Shown here in pieces: positions 28,413 to 40,774 of a DNA stretch of 64,000 bases. The DNA comes from Pseudomonas gingeri (GTDB lineage Bacteria > Pseudomonadota > Gammaproteobacteria > Pseudomonadales > Pseudomonadaceae): contig NZ_JACAOS010000003.1 of the NCBI RefSeq assembly GCF_013386165.1, positions 62,001 through 126,000 of the forward strand, written 5' to 3'. The first letter of the stretch is position 1, and each line of letters begins with the position of its first letter. The translations under genes were made by a program, and so were the position numbers. The notes below the pieces were generated by a model. The model was given only the letters and a program-made list of their open reading frames with translations. It was not told where the DNA came from and did no database searches.

Positions 28413-29333
28413 TCAGTCGTCGAAGCCGACCTTCTCGTGAATCCCGTCCACCTTCAATTCCAGTCGATAGGCCACGGCGATAAACAGCGCCTGGCACAGG
28501 CACAGGCTCGCACTCAACGAACGAAAGGCGAACGAGCTGCCCTCATTCACCAGCAGCGCCGTGCTGGCGCGCTTGACCAGCGGTGACAGGTTGCTGTCGG
28601 TGATGGTCAGGGTTTTCGCCTGGTGCAATTGGGCGATACGCAGGCACTGCTGGGTTTCCTTGGCGTACGGCGAGAAGCTGATGGCAATCACCAGGTCGTT
28701 GGCGCGCACGCTGCGCATCTGTTCGCGATAGCTGCCGCCCAGGCCCGACACCAGGTGAATACGCTTGTTGGTGTGCTGCAGGTTGTAGACCAGGTAGTCG
28801 GCCACCGCGAATGAGCGACGCACCCCCACCACATAGATGTTGTCGGCATTCACCACCAGGTCCACGGCGTCGTCGAACGCCTGGTCATCCAGTTCCAGAC
28901 CCAGGCGCTCAATGCCCGAAAGCGTGGCATTGATGCATTCGCGCGCCAGGTCGCCGGCGCTGGCTTTCTGGGTCTTGTTGTCGATCAGGCTGCGAATCCG
29001 CTGCTGGTAGTTCTGCGCCGGCGTGGTCTTGTGGGTATAGGCCTGGCGAAACAACGCCTGCATTTCACTGAAACCGCTGAAACCGAAGCGCTGGGAAAAG
29101 CGCACGATGGCCGACGGATGCACTTCGCATTCCTGGGCGATATCGCTGATCCGGTCGACCATGATCCGGTCGCTCTGCTGGCTCATATAGGTGGCGATGC
29201 GCTTGAGCTGGCGCGGCAGGCTTTCATATTCCTCGGTGATCAGTTGCAGCAGACGCTCGGCATTGATCGGAGGGCTGGCGATATCGCCCTCGGGTGCGCT
29301 TTCGGTCATGGCGGGCTGATCGGTGGGGGACAT
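28413..29333 (-). CDS. iolR: RpiR-family regulator of inositol catabolism (IolR-like)
   Basis: This 306-residue regulator has an N-terminal RpiR helix-turn-helix (about 30-105, VHPSAIVRFSQRFGFSGFSE) and a C-terminal SIS sugar-phosphate-sensing domain (about 150-280, IYVVGVRRSFAVADYL, VIAISFSPYAKET). The ATG at 29333 is preferred because AGAAGGAT lies 6-8 nt upstream; a longer frame to 29468 lacks support. It is divergent from iolC, and the shared 279-bp region carries a GGAA-N6-TTCC palindrome, the motif reported for the RpiR-type IolR of Sinorhizobium. It probably represses the iol operon until an inositol-derived metabolite binds the SIS domain. The regulator identity is inferred from context. 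Confidence 0.88.
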   Translation of the reverse strand: MSPTDQPAMTESAPEGDIASPPINAERLLQLITEEYESLPRQLKRIATYMSQQSDRIMVDRISDIAQECEVHPSAIVRFSQRFGFSGFSEMQALFRQAYTHKTTPAQNYQQRIRSLIDNKTQKASAGDLARECINATLSGIERLGLELDDQAFDDAVDLVVNADNIYVVGVRRSFAVADYLVYNLQHTNKRIHLVSGLGGSYREQMRSVRANDLVIAISFSPYAKETQQCLRIAQLHQAKTLTITDSNLSPLVKRASTALLVNEGSSFAFRSLSASLCLCQALFIAVAYRLELKVDGIHEKVGFDD

Positions 29334-29612
29334 GGGCAATCCTTCTGGTTGTGCTTGTGGCTGGGTCGCTGCACCTAGTCTACAGGGGCGACACCAATAA
29401 AATCTTGAGTGCGGAGTCAGGTGGCGCGATGCTGAAACGATCCACCCGCTAGATGCCATCACCTTCAAGTGTAATGGAAAATATATTCCATATAAAAAAT
29501 AATAGAAAATATATTGAATGTCGTCAGCAGACGTTCTAGTCTGGCCTCACACCAAAAGTGTTCGTGGCTACCTCGCGGCGAACGCAGGCTGATAAAAATA
29601 ACAGGAGCCAGC
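29334..29612 (+). promoter_or_regulatory. iolR-iolC divergent control region
   Basis: This 279-bp region is AT-rich over 29465-29520. It holds one strong and one weak copy of the putative IolR palindrome (listed separately). TTGAAT (29514-29519) with TAGTCT (29537-29542), 17 bp apart, is a possible but weak promoter for iolC. AGGAG at 29604-29607 serves the iolC ATG at 29613. Confidence 0.6.
29474..29491. promoter_or_regulatory. Putative IolR operator upstream of iolC
   Basis: ATGGAA-AATATA-TTCCAT is a perfect 6-bp inverted repeat with a 6-nt spacer and contains GGAA-N6-TTCC. A degenerate copy, AGAA-AATATA-TTGA (29504-29517), follows with its centre 28 bp downstream and overlaps a candidate -35 box. 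Confidence 0.7.
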
Positions 29613-31550
29613 ATGGGCCAGACTCGTTTTGCCAGTGGGCGTCAATTGGATCTGATCTGCCTCGGGCGCCTTGGCGTCGATCTCTACGCGCAGCAAGTCG
29701 GTGCGCGCCTGGAGGATGTCTCGAGCTTTGCCAAATACCTCGGCGGGTCCTCCGCCAACATTGCCTTCGGCACTGCCCGACTGGGGGTGAAATCGGCGAT
29801 GTTGAGCCGGGTCGGGGACGATCATATGGGTCGCTTCCTGGTCGAGTCCCTGGCCAGCGAAGGTTGCGATACCCGCGGTATCAAGGTCGACCCGGAACGC
29901 CTTACCGCCATGGTGCTGCTCGGTCTCAAGGACCGCGAAACCTTCCCGCTGGTGTTCTACCGCGAGAACTGCGCCGACATGGCCCTGCGCGCCGAAGACA
30001 TCTCTGAGGATTTCGTCGCCTCCAGCAAGGCCTTGTTGATCACCGGCACGCATTTCTCCACCGCCGGCGTCTACCAGGCCAGCATCCAGGCCCTGGATTA
30101 CGCCGAAAAACATAACGTCCGTCGTGTGCTCGATATCGACTACCGCCCGGTGCTCTGGGGGCTGGCCGGCAAGGCCGACGGTGAAACCCGTTTTGTCGCC
30201 GACCAGCAGGTCAGCCAGCACGTGCAAAGTATCCTTCCACGCTTCGACCTGATCGTCGGCACTGAAGAAGAGTTCCTGATCGCCGGTGGCGGCGAGGACT
30301 TGCTTGGCGCGCTGCGCACCGTACGTTCGCTGACCGCCGCGACCCTGGTGGTCAAGCTCGGTGCCCAAGGTTGCACGGTGATTCACGGAGCGATTCCGGC
30401 GCGCCTCGAAGACGGCGCCATTTACCCGGGCGTACGGGTCGAAGTGCTCAACGTGCTGGGGGCCGGCGATGCCTTTATGTCAGGTTTCCTCTGCGGTTGG
30501 CTGGAGGAGGCCAGCGATGAGCGCTGCTGCCAGCTGGCCAATGCCTGCGGTGGTCTGGTGGTCTCCCGCCATGCCTGCGCCCCGGCGATGCCGACCCGCG
30601 CCGAACTCGATTACCTGTTCAACAGCCCGGTGCCGATCACCCGGCCCGACCAGGATATGAAGCTGCAACGCCTGCATCAGGTCAGCGTGCCGCGCAAAGC
30701 CTGGCGACAACTGTTCATCTTTGCCTTCGACCATCGCGGGCAACTGGTGGAACTGGCCCATAAAGGCGGTCGTGACCTCAACAGCATCGGTGAACTCAAG
30801 CTGCTGTTCATCAAGGCCGTGGAGCGGGTCGAGGCCGACCTGCGCAAACAGGGGATCGAGGCGGATGTCGGTCTGCTGGCCGATCAACGCTTTGGCCAGG
30901 ACTCATTGAACGCCGCCACCGGCCGTGGCTGGTGGGTTGCGCGCCCGGTGGAGGTCCAGGGTTCCCGGCCGCTGGCCTTCGAGCAGGGCCGCTCCATCGG
31001 CAGTAACCTGATTGCCTGGCCGCAAGAGCAGATCATCAAGTGCCTGGTGCAATTCCACCCGGACGACGAGCCTCTGCTGCGTCTGGAACAGGAAGCGCAG
31101 ATCAAGGCCTTGTACCTGGCGTCGCAAATCAGCGGTCATGAGTTGCTGCTGGAAATCATCCCGCCCAAGGATCACCCATCGACTTATCCCGATGTGCTGT
31201 ACCGCGCCCTCAAGCGCCTCTACAACCTGGATATCTACCCGGCCTGGTGGAAGATCGAAGCGCAAAGCGCCGCTGAATGGGAGCAACTCGACGCCCTGAT
31301 TCAAGAACGCGATCCGTATTGCCGAGGCGTGGTGCTGCTGGGCCTGAACGCACCGGCTGCGACCCTGGCGCACGGTTTCCAGCAGGCCAGTCAAAGCCGG
31401 ACCTGCCGCGGCTTTGCTGTCGGCCGGACGATTTTCCAGGAACCCAGCCGGGCCTGGATGGCCGGTGAAATTGATGATGAGGCGTTGATCCGGCAGGTGC
31501 AGGCGACGTTTGTGGGTCTGATCGACGCGTGGCGTGCGGCGCGTAGCTGA
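29613..31550 (+). CDS. iolC: Bifunctional 5-dehydro-2-deoxygluconokinase / DKGP aldolase-like fusion
   Basis: This 645-residue fusion has an N-terminal PfkB kinase (about 10-335), with GGSSANIAFG at 44-53 and the catalytic-Asp motif GAGDAFMSGF near 283. It phosphorylates 2-deoxy-5-keto-gluconate in inositol catabolism. The C-terminal half (about 345-640) is a DUF2090/IolJ-like TIM-barrel domain, expected to split the phosphorylated product into DHAP and malonate semialdehyde. The fusion is usual in proteobacterial iol clusters. AGGAG stands 5 nt before ATG 29613. It is the first gene of the operon, preceded by the IolR-type operator, and iolE follows after about 50 bp. Confidence 0.93.
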   Translation: MGQTRFASGRQLDLICLGRLGVDLYAQQVGARLEDVSSFAKYLGGSSANIAFGTARLGVKSAMLSRVGDDHMGRFLVESLASEGCDTRGIKVDPERLTAMVLLGLKDRETFPLVFYRENCADMALRAEDISEDFVASSKALLITGTHFSTAGVYQASIQALDYAEKHNVRRVLDIDYRPVLWGLAGKADGETRFVADQQVSQHVQSILPRFDLIVGTEEEFLIAGGGEDLLGALRTVRSLTAATLVVKLGAQGCTVIHGAIPARLEDGAIYPGVRVEVLNVLGAGDAFMSGFLCGWLEEASDERCCQLANACGGLVVSRHACAPAMPTRAELDYLFNSPVPITRPDQDMKLQRLHQVSVPRKAWRQLFIFAFDHRGQLVELAHKGGRDLNSIGELKLLFIKAVERVEADLRKQGIEADVGLLADQRFGQDSLNAATGRGWWVARPVEVQGSRPLAFEQGRSIGSNLIAWPQEQIIKCLVQFHPDDEPLLRLEQEAQIKALYLASQISGHELLLEIIPPKDHPSTYPDVLYRALKRLYNLDIYPAWWKIEAQSAAEWEQLDALIQERDPYCRGVVLLGLNAPAATLAHGFQQASQSRTCRGFAVGRTIFQEPSRAWMAGEIDDEALIRQVQATFVGLIDAWRAARS

Positions 31551-31602
31551 TGCCACAGGTGATCGGTTGAATATTTTAGAAAAAACAATAAAAGGTGCAG
31601 CC

Positions 31603-32496
31603 ATGCCCGCTATCCGAATTGGCATCAACCCGATCTCCTGGAGTAACGACGACCTGCCGTCCCTGGGCGGCGAGACACCGCTGAGCACCGCCTTGAGCGA
31701 AGGCAAGGACATCGGCTACGAAGGTTTCGAACTCAACGGCAAGTTTCCCAAGGACGCCAAGGGGGTCGGCGATGTGCTGCGCCCCTACGACCTGGCCCTG
31801 GTCTCCGGCTGGTATTCCAGCCGCCTGGCCCGGCGTTCGGCGGCCGAGGAGATCGACGCCATCGCCAGTCATGTCGAGTTGCTTGCGCAGAACGGCGCCA
31901 AGGTGCTGGTCTACGGCGAAGTCGCCGATTCCATCCAGGGTCAGCGCATTGCGCTGGTGGAACGCCCGCGTTTTCACAGCGAACAGGCCTGGCAGGAATA
32001 CGCCGACAAACTCACCGAGCTGGCGCGTTTTACCCTGTCGCAAGGGGTGCGCCTGGCTTATCACCACCATATGGGCGCCTACGTCGAATCGCCGGCCGAC
32101 ATCGATAAATTGATGGCGCTGACCGGCAGCGAAGTGGGGCTGCTGTTTGATTCGGGCCATTGCTACATGGGCGGTGGCGAGCCCCTCGAGGTGCTGCGCA
32201 AACATATCGGGCGCATCTGCCACGTGCATTTCAAGGACGTGCGCAAACCGGTGGTGCAACTGGCGCGCAACAATCTCTGGAGTTTCCCGGACTGTATCGT
32301 CAACGGCACCTTCACCGTGCCCGGTGATGGCGATATCGACTTTGCCGCGTTGCTGGATGTCTTGCTGGCCGCCGATTATCACGGCTGGCTGGTGGTCGAG
32401 GCCGAGCAGGACCCGGCCGTTGCGCCAAGCTACATCTACGCCAAGAAAGGCTTCGACACCTTGCGTGGGTTGCTCGATCAGAGGACCGGACAATGA
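31603..32496 (+). CDS. iolE: Inosose dehydratase
   Basis: This 297-residue TIM-barrel protein dehydrates scyllo-inosose to the diketo intermediate, step 2 of inositol catabolism. Metal-site segments are visible: AYHHHMGAYVES, FDSGHCYMGGG, HVHFKDVR and a final VVEAEQDP. Length matches IolE. The ATG at 31603 is chosen for the AAAGGTG upstream and the typical MPAIRIGINPISW start; an upstream in-frame ATG at 31534 overlaps the end of iolC. Its stop overlaps the iolB start (ATGA), indicating translational coupling. Confidence 0.95.
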   Translation: MPAIRIGINPISWSNDDLPSLGGETPLSTALSEGKDIGYEGFELNGKFPKDAKGVGDVLRPYDLALVSGWYSSRLARRSAAEEIDAIASHVELLAQNGAKVLVYGEVADSIQGQRIALVERPRFHSEQAWQEYADKLTELARFTLSQGVRLAYHHHMGAYVESPADIDKLMALTGSEVGLLFDSGHCYMGGGEPLEVLRKHIGRICHVHFKDVRKPVVQLARNNLWSFPDCIVNGTFTVPGDGDIDFAALLDVLLAADYHGWLVVEAEQDPAVAPSYIYAKKGFDTLRGLLDQRTGQ

Positions 32497-33302
32497 GCCT
32501 GCTGGTCAAGAGTCACAGCAAGGGTCGGACCCTGGTCGAGTTGGCGCCCGGCACCCTGGAGTATGTCGGTTTCGCCGCCTATCGCCTGAGCCTCGGCGAA
32601 AACCTGCCAGTCAGCGCCGGTGACCAGGAACTGTGCCTGGTGCTGCTCGGCGGCCGGGTCAGCATCAAGGGCGAAGCCCCGGGGCAGGGCGCCTTCGACT
32701 GGGACAATATCGGCGATCGCCAATCGGTGTTCGAAGACAAATCGCCCTATGCCGTTTACCTGCCACCCGGCAGCCAGGCCCAGGTGGTGGCCTTGAGCGA
32801 TGTGCAGATTGCTGTCTGTGCCGCGCCCGGTTCGACCGCGGCAGGCCACGGTCCACGGCTGATCACCCCGCAAAGCATGAAGCGCAGTGTGCGCGGCAAG
32901 GGCGCCAACACCCGGTATGTCTGCGACATCCTGCCGGACACCGAACCTGCACACTCGCTGCTGGTGGTGGAGGTGCGCACGCCCTCCGGGCATTCATCGA
33001 GCTATCCGCCGCACAAGCACGACACCGACGACCTGCCGCACCAGAGCTTTCTTGAGGAGACCTACTACCACCAGGTCAACCCGCCCCAGGGTTTCGTCTT
33101 TCAGCGGGTCTACACCGATGACCGCTCCATCGACCAGGCCATGGCCGTGGAAAACAGCGACCTGGTGGTGGTACCCAAGGGCTATCACCCGGTCAGCGTG
33201 CCCTACGGCTACGAGTCCTATTACCTGAACGTGATGGCCGGACCCAAGCGTGTCTGGCAGTTCCACAACGACCCACGGCACAGCTGGCTGCTGGATCTGT
33301 AG
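32493..33302 (+). CDS. iolB: 5-deoxy-glucuronate isomerase
   Basis: This 269-residue bicupin protein isomerises 5-deoxy-glucuronate to 2-deoxy-5-keto-gluconate, the substrate of IolC. Cupin metal-binding residues are visible in the C-terminal half: [13 protein letters not shown], and E after LEETYYHQ, with a final H in VPKGYHPVS. Length fits the family. The ATG overlaps the iolE stop by 4 bp. iolA follows after 40 bp. Confidence 0.95.
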   Translation: MSLLVKSHSKGRTLVELAPGTLEYVGFAAYRLSLGENLPVSAGDQELCLVLLGGRVSIKGEAPGQGAFDWDNIGDRQSVFEDKSPYAVYLPPGSQAQVVALSDVQIAVCAAPGSTAAGHGPRLITPQSMKRSVRGKGANTRYVCDILPDTEPAHSLLVVEVRTPSGHSSSYPPHKHDTDDLPHQSFLEETYYHQVNPPQGFVFQRVYTDDRSIDQAMAVENSDLVVVPKGYHPVSVPYGYESYYLNVMAGPKRVWQFHNDPRHSWLLDL

Positions 33303-33342
33303 GTCCGCCGCGATTTCAATTTCTGGATGGAGAATAAAAACA

Positions 33343-34845
<1,503 letters not shown>

Positions 34846-34880
34846 GCGATCTTCATCTTTGTCTGCGGAGAACAAGAATA

Positions 34881-35711
34881 ATGAACCAGCCCCTGCGTTT
34901 CGCCCTGAACCGTATGGTTGCTCCACGTTTGTCACTGCCGCAATTCATTGAGCTGGCGGTGGCCCTGAAGGCCGATGCCATCGAGATCCGCAACGATCTC
35001 ATGGGGGTCGAGATCGAAGACGGCACGCCGGCCGTGCGGGTCCGCGAGCTGTGTGCGGCCCAGGGCATCAAGGTGCTGTCGATCAACGCCCTGTACCCCT
35101 TTGATGTCTGGAATGCCGAGCGCCGCGCGCAAACCCTGGCGCTGGCGGCCTATGCCCGTGATTGCGGGGCCGAGGGCCTGGTGATGTGCCCGTTCAACGA
35201 TCGTGACGATCCGCGTTCCGAAGCACAACGCAACGCCGGGTTGCGCACGGCCTTGAGCGAACTGGCGCCGATTCTGCGTGAATACGGGATTCTCGGTTTC
35301 ATCGAACCGCTGGGATTCGAGGAATGCGCCCTGCGCCGCAAGCGCACGGCGGTGGACGCGATCAAGGCGATCGGCGGGCTGGATGTATTCCGTCTGGTGC
35401 ACGACACCTTTCATCATCATCTGGCCGGCGAACAGGAATACTTCCCTGAACTGACGGGCCTGGTGCACATCTCCGGGGTCGAAGACGGCAAAGCGCCGTT
35501 GGCGACCATCCGTGACGGCCACCGGGTGCTGGTGGGCGAGGCCGATATCCTCGGCAATACGGCGCAGATCGAGACCTTGCTCGGCGGCGGCTACAGCGGC
35601 TACCTGTCGTTCGAACCCTTTGCCGAAAGCGTGCATGGGCGGGCGGACATCCAGCAGGCGCTGGGCGCGAGCATGGCCCATCTTCAACAGGCAATGGCGG
35701 TGCAAGCATGA
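34881..35711 (+). CDS. iolI: TIM-barrel isomerase/epimerase, IolI-like
   Basis: This 276-residue AP-endonuclease-2/xylose-isomerase-like TIM barrel matches IolI-type inosose isomerase in length and metal-site layout: E in [26 protein letters not shown] and the final E in LSFEPFAES. IolI interconverts inosose isomers, feeding scyllo- or chiro-inositol derivatives into the pathway. GGAG stands about 11 nt before ATG 34881. Its stop overlaps the iolD start by 4 bp. The symbol rests on family resemblance and context, so other sugar isomerase activity is possible. Confidence 0.8.
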   Translation: MNQPLRFALNRMVAPRLSLPQFIELAVALKADAIEIRNDLMGVEIEDGTPAVRVRELCAAQGIKVLSINALYPFDVWNAERRAQTLALAAYARDCGAEGLVMCPFNDRDDPRSEAQRNAGLRTALSELAPILREYGILGFIEPLGFEECALRRKRTAVDAIKAIGGLDVFRLVHDTFHHHLAGEQEYFPELTGLVHISGVEDGKAPLATIRDGHRVLVGEADILGNTAQIETLLGGGYSGYLSFEPFAESVHGRADIQQALGASMAHLQQAMAVQA

Positions 35712-37639
35712 CCACGACACGACTGACCATGGCCCAGGCGCTGGTGAAGTTCCTCGACAACCAGTACGTCGAGGTCGATGGCGTGCAAAGCAAGTTCGTC
35801 GCCGGGGTCTTCACCATCTTCGGCCACGGCAACGTGCTCGGCCTCGGCCAGGCACTGGAGCAGGACAGCGGCGACCTGGTGGTCCACCAGGGTCGCAATG
35901 AGCAGGGCATGGCCCACGCCGCCATCGGTTTTGCCAAGCAGCACCTGCGGCGCAAAATCTACGCCTGCAGTTCATCGGTCGGGCCCGGTGCGGCGAATAT
36001 GCTCACCGCCGCCGCGACGGCCACCGCCAACCGCATTCCCTTGCTGTTGCTGCCCGGCGATGTCTATGCCAGCCGCCAGCCGGACCCGGTGCTGCAACAG
36101 ATCGAGCAGTTCCACGACCTGAGCATCAGCACCAACGATGCGTTCAAGGCCGTCAGCAAATACTGGGACCGCATCAACCGTCCGGAACAGTTGATGAGCG
36201 CGGCGATCCACGCCATGCGGGTGCTCACTGACCCTGCTGAAACCGGCGCGGTGACCCTGGCCTTGCCGCAGGATGTCCAGGCTGAAGCTTACGATTACCC
36301 CGATTACTTCCTGCAGAAACGTGTGCACCGTATCGACCGCCGCCCGGCCACCGAGGCCATGCTCGGCGACGCCGTGGCGCTGCTCAAGGGCAAGCGCAAG
36401 CCGCTGATCATCTGTGGCGGCGGGGTTCGCTACTCAGGGGCGAATGCGGCGTTGCAGGCGTTTGCCGAACGTTTCGACATTCCTTTTGCCGAAACCCAGG
36501 CCGGCAAGAGCGCCATCGTCTCCAGCCATCCGTTGAACGTCGGTGGCATCGGCGAAACCGGCTGCCTGGCGGCCAACCTGCTGGCCAAGGAAGCCGACCT
36601 GATCATCGGCATCGGCACCCGTTATTCGGACTTCACCACTGCCTCGAAATGGCTGTTCCAGCACCCCGAGGTGCAGTTCCTCAACCTCAATATCAGCCCC
36701 TGCGATGCCCTGAAGCTCGATGGTGTGCAGTTGCTGGCCGATGCCCGCTCCGGGTTGCAGGCATTGTCCGCAGAGCTGGGGGATTACCGCGCCAGTTGGG
36801 GCGAGCAAACACGCGAGGCCAAGGCACGCTTGGACGAGGAGGTCGACCGGGTCTACCAGGTCGAGTACCAGACCCAGGATTTTGTCCCGGAAATCAACGA
36901 CCACATGGACCCGGCGGTGCTGCGCGAATTTATCGAGCTGACCGGTTCCTGCCTGACCCAGAGCCGGGTGCTCGGCGTGTTGAACGAAACCCTCGCCGAG
37001 GACGCGGTGATCGTCGCGGCGGCCGGCAGCTTGCCCGGTGACCTGCAACGCAGTTGGCGCAGCAAGGGCGTGAACACCTACCACGTCGAGTACGGCTATT
37101 CCTGCATGGGTTATGAGGTCAATGCCGCCCTCGGGGTGAAACTCGCGGAACCGGCGCGGGAGGTCTATGCGCTGGTCGGGGACGGCTCCTACATGATGCT
37201 GCACTCGGAGCTGGTCACCTCGATCCAGGAGCGGCGCAAGATCAACGTGGTCCTGCTCGACAACATGACCTTCGGCTGTATCAACAACCTGCAAATGGAA
37301 CACGGTATGGACAGCTTCGGCACCGAGTTCCGGTTCCGTGATCCGGCCAGCGGCAAGCTCGATGGCAACTTTGTCCCGGTGGACTTTGCCATGAGCGCGG
37401 CGGCCTACGGTTGCAAGACCTACAAGGTCAACACCGTCGAGCAATTGCAGGCGGCCTTGGTCGATGCGCGGTTGCAGACGGTGTCGACGCTGATCGATAT
37501 CAAAGTCCTGCCCAAGACCATGATTCACAAATACCTGTCCTGGTGGCGGGTCGGCGTGGCGCAAGTGTCCACCAGCGCGCGCACCGATGCCGTGGCCAAG
37601 ACCCTCAATGAACGACTGGCCAAGGCGCGTCAGTACTGA
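35708..37639 (+). CDS. iolD: 3D-(3,5/4)-trihydroxycyclohexane-1,2-dione hydrolase
   Basis: This 643-residue thiamine-diphosphate enzyme opens the ring of the diketo intermediate to 5-deoxy-glucuronate (step 3). It has the acetolactate-synthase-like three-domain build: the N-terminal catalytic Glu region ([17 protein letters not shown]), a central domain, and the C-terminal ThDP/Mg motif [15 protein letters not shown] ending in NN (INNLQ). Length fits IolD. The ATG overlaps the iolI stop (ATGA), so the two are coupled. iolG follows after 42 bp. Confidence 0.95.
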   Translation: MTTTRLTMAQALVKFLDNQYVEVDGVQSKFVAGVFTIFGHGNVLGLGQALEQDSGDLVVHQGRNEQGMAHAAIGFAKQHLRRKIYACSSSVGPGAANMLTAAATATANRIPLLLLPGDVYASRQPDPVLQQIEQFHDLSISTNDAFKAVSKYWDRINRPEQLMSAAIHAMRVLTDPAETGAVTLALPQDVQAEAYDYPDYFLQKRVHRIDRRPATEAMLGDAVALLKGKRKPLIICGGGVRYSGANAALQAFAERFDIPFAETQAGKSAIVSSHPLNVGGIGETGCLAANLLAKEADLIIGIGTRYSDFTTASKWLFQHPEVQFLNLNISPCDALKLDGVQLLADARSGLQALSAELGDYRASWGEQTREAKARLDEEVDRVYQVEYQTQDFVPEINDHMDPAVLREFIELTGSCLTQSRVLGVLNETLAEDAVIVAAAGSLPGDLQRSWRSKGVNTYHVEYGYSCMGYEVNAALGVKLAEPAREVYALVGDGSYMMLHSELVTSIQERRKINVVLLDNMTFGCINNLQMEHGMDSFGTEFRFRDPASGKLDGNFVPVDFAMSAAAYGCKTYKVNTVEQLQAALVDARLQTVSTLIDIKVLPKTMIHKYLSWWRVGVAQVSTSARTDAVAKTLNERLAKARQY

Positions 37640-38692
<1,053 letters not shown>

Positions 38693-38747
38693 GGAATCAC
38701 TATTGGGTGTTCCCACCATGGAGGTGGGAGCGCGAGGAGAGGCCACC

Positions 38748-39608
38748 ATGCGTATTGCGCTAGACCCTTACATGTACCGCAATTTGCCCCTGGGCAAGAT
38801 GGTCGACAAGGTGGCCGAGCTCGGTTACCAGCATATCGAACTGTCGCCCCGGGAAGACTTCCTGCCGTTCTACAAGGCTGCACGCGTCGACAAGGCGCGG
38901 ATCAAGGAGTTTCGCAAAGCCTTGAGCGACACCGGCGTGCAGCTTTCGTCGCTGTTACCGATGTACCACTGGGCCGCCGCCGACGAAGGTCTGCGGGTGG
39001 CGGCGGTGCGCAACTGGAAGCGGGCGATCCAGATCGCCGTGGAAATGGATTGCGAGCTGGTCAACACGGAGTTCACCGGACAGTCGGACAACCCGCTGGT
39101 CTGTGAAAACCAGTTCATGCGCTCGATGGATGAGTTGATGCCCGAGTTCGAACGCGAAGGCGTCAAGCTGGATATCCAGGCGCATCCCTATGACTTCTGC
39201 GAACGCAACAATGAGTCGGTCGACATCATTCGTGGCCTGGACCGCGACTGGATCAACTACCTCTATGCGGCACCGCACACCTTCTTCTATGACGACGGCA
39301 AAGGCGACATCGCCTCGATGCTCAAGTACGCCGGCTCCAAGCTCAGCCACTTGATCATTGCCGACACCTACAACCACAAAGCTTCTTCGAGCCTGCGTTA
39401 TATCGTCAACCCGCCGGGGGTGACCGCCACCGTGCACCAGCACCTGGACATCGGCCAGGGCGAGGTCGACTGGGAGGCGTTTTTCGGTACGTTGCGCGAG
39501 ATCAAGTTCGATGGCATCGCCACTGTGTCGGTGTTCGCCTGGGAGGATCGTCCGGACGAATCGAACCGGATGATGCTTGAGCGCGTCACCCGTGAGCTTT
39601 GCCAGTAA
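38748..39608 (+). CDS. iolH: TIM-barrel sugar isomerase/epimerase-like protein, IolH-like
   Basis: This 286-residue TIM-barrel protein has the IolH-like opening [12 protein letters not shown] and [12 protein letters not shown], with possible metal ligands in [27 protein letters not shown] and a C-terminal SVFAWED. The exact reaction of IolH is not settled; it is thought to act on an inositol-pathway sugar acid or its phosphate. GAGGAGAGG precedes ATG 38748. It closes the catabolic operon, and a new operator/promoter region follows before the transporter genes. Confidence 0.82.
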   Translation: MRIALDPYMYRNLPLGKMVDKVAELGYQHIELSPREDFLPFYKAARVDKARIKEFRKALSDTGVQLSSLLPMYHWAAADEGLRVAAVRNWKRAIQIAVEMDCELVNTEFTGQSDNPLVCENQFMRSMDELMPEFEREGVKLDIQAHPYDFCERNNESVDIIRGLDRDWINYLYAAPHTFFYDDGKGDIASMLKYAGSKLSHLIIADTYNHKASSSLRYIVNPPGVTATVHQHLDIGQGEVDWEAFFGTLREIKFDGIATVSVFAWEDRPDESNRMMLERVTRELCQ

Positions 39609-39653
39609 GGCCCAAAACGAAAAAAGAAAATAAATTTCTAAAACAGATTGATA

Positions 39654-39669
39654 TGGAAATTATTTTCCA
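39654..39669. promoter_or_regulatory. Putative IolR operator upstream of the inositol ABC transporter
   Basis: TGGAA-ATTATT-TTCCA contains GGAA-N6-TTCC, matching the site before iolC, and lies 109 bp before the binding-protein ATG in the 169-bp gap 39609-39777. A weak copy, AGAA-N7-TTCT (39625-39639), has its centre about 29 bp upstream. This suggests that the transporter has its own IolR-controlled promoter. Confidence 0.68.
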
Positions 39670-39777
39670 ATAAAGTCGATTTCAGGTTGTCGAGTACCGA
39701 CGATCGTTCGCCTGCCGGTCACTGAAAGAGTCACGTTTGATCCATAAAACCAACAAGAATGTGGAGAAAGACTTTTC

Positions 39778-40704
39778 ATGAAAACCAAGATCCGTTTCAC
39801 CTCCCTTGCCCTGTCTCTGATGCTTGCCAGCGGTGCCGCCTTCGCCGATATGAAGATCGGTGTGAGCATGTCGCAGTTCGATGACACCTGGCTGACCTAC
39901 CTGCGTGAATCCATGGACCAGAAAGCCAAGTCCATGCCCGACGGTGTGAAACTGCAGTTCGAAGACGCCCGTGGCGACGTGGTCAAGCAACTCAGCCAGG
40001 TGGAAAGCTTCGTCAGCCAGAAAGTCGACGCGATCATCGTCAACCCGGTGGACACTGCCGCCACCAAGAAAATCACCGATGCGGCGGTCAAGGCCGGGAT
40101 TCCCCTGGTCTACGTCAACCGCCGGCCGGATGACCTGAACCTGCCCAAGGGCGTGACCACCGTCGCCTCCAATGACCTGGAAGCCGGCCAGATGCAGATG
40201 CAGTACCTCGCCGACAAAATGAACGGCAAGGGCGACATCGTGATCCTCCTCGGCGATCTCGCCAACAACTCCACCACCAACCGCACCAAGGGCGTCAAGG
40301 AAGTCCTGGCCAAGTACCCGAACATCAAGATCGAGCAGGAGCAGACCGGTACCTGGTCGCGCGACAAAGGTATGACGCTGGTCAACGACTGGCTGACCCA
40401 GGGCCGCAAATTCGATGCCGTGGTCGCCAACAACGACGAAATGGCCATTGGTGCCGCGATGGCGCTGGAGCAGGCCGGGGTGAAAAAGGGTAGTGTGCTG
40501 ATTGCCGGTGTCGACGGCACGCCTGATGGCCTGCGTGCGGTGAAAAAAGGCGATATGGCGGTCTCGGTGTTCCAGGATGCCAAGGGTCAGGCAGTCGGTT
40601 CCATCGACTCGGCGGTGAAGATGGCCAAGCACGAGCCGGTTGATCAGGCGGTGTGGGTGCCGTATCGCCTGATCACCCCGCAAAACGTTGCCGAGTTCAA
40701 ATAG
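39778..40704 (+). CDS. Sugar ABC transporter periplasmic binding protein (probable inositol)
   Basis: This 308-residue RbsB-type binding protein has a clear signal peptide (about 23 residues, ending SGAAFA before DMKIG). It has the family segments DAIIVNPVDTAATKKI, ANNDEMAIGAAMALEQAG and VAGVDGTPDGLRAV (here AGVDGTPDGL). It should capture inositol in the periplasm for the ATPase and permease encoded next; this substrate is inferred from the iol context and operator. GTGGAG precedes the ATG by about 8 nt. Confidence 0.92.
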   Translation: MKTKIRFTSLALSLMLASGAAFADMKIGVSMSQFDDTWLTYLRESMDQKAKSMPDGVKLQFEDARGDVVKQLSQVESFVSQKVDAIIVNPVDTAATKKITDAAVKAGIPLVYVNRRPDDLNLPKGVTTVASNDLEAGQMQMQYLADKMNGKGDIVILLGDLANNSTTNRTKGVKEVLAKYPNIKIEQEQTGTWSRDKGMTLVNDWLTQGRKFDAVVANNDEMAIGAAMALEQAGVKKGSVLIAGVDGTPDGLRAVKKGDMAVSVFQDAKGQAVGSIDSAVKMAKHEPVDQAVWVPYRLITPQNVAEFK

Positions 40705-40774
40705 TCAGTCCGTTCAATAACAACAATAAACAAGCAAGGTCGCACTGCTCGCCTTGCTGATGGAGTACCTGATC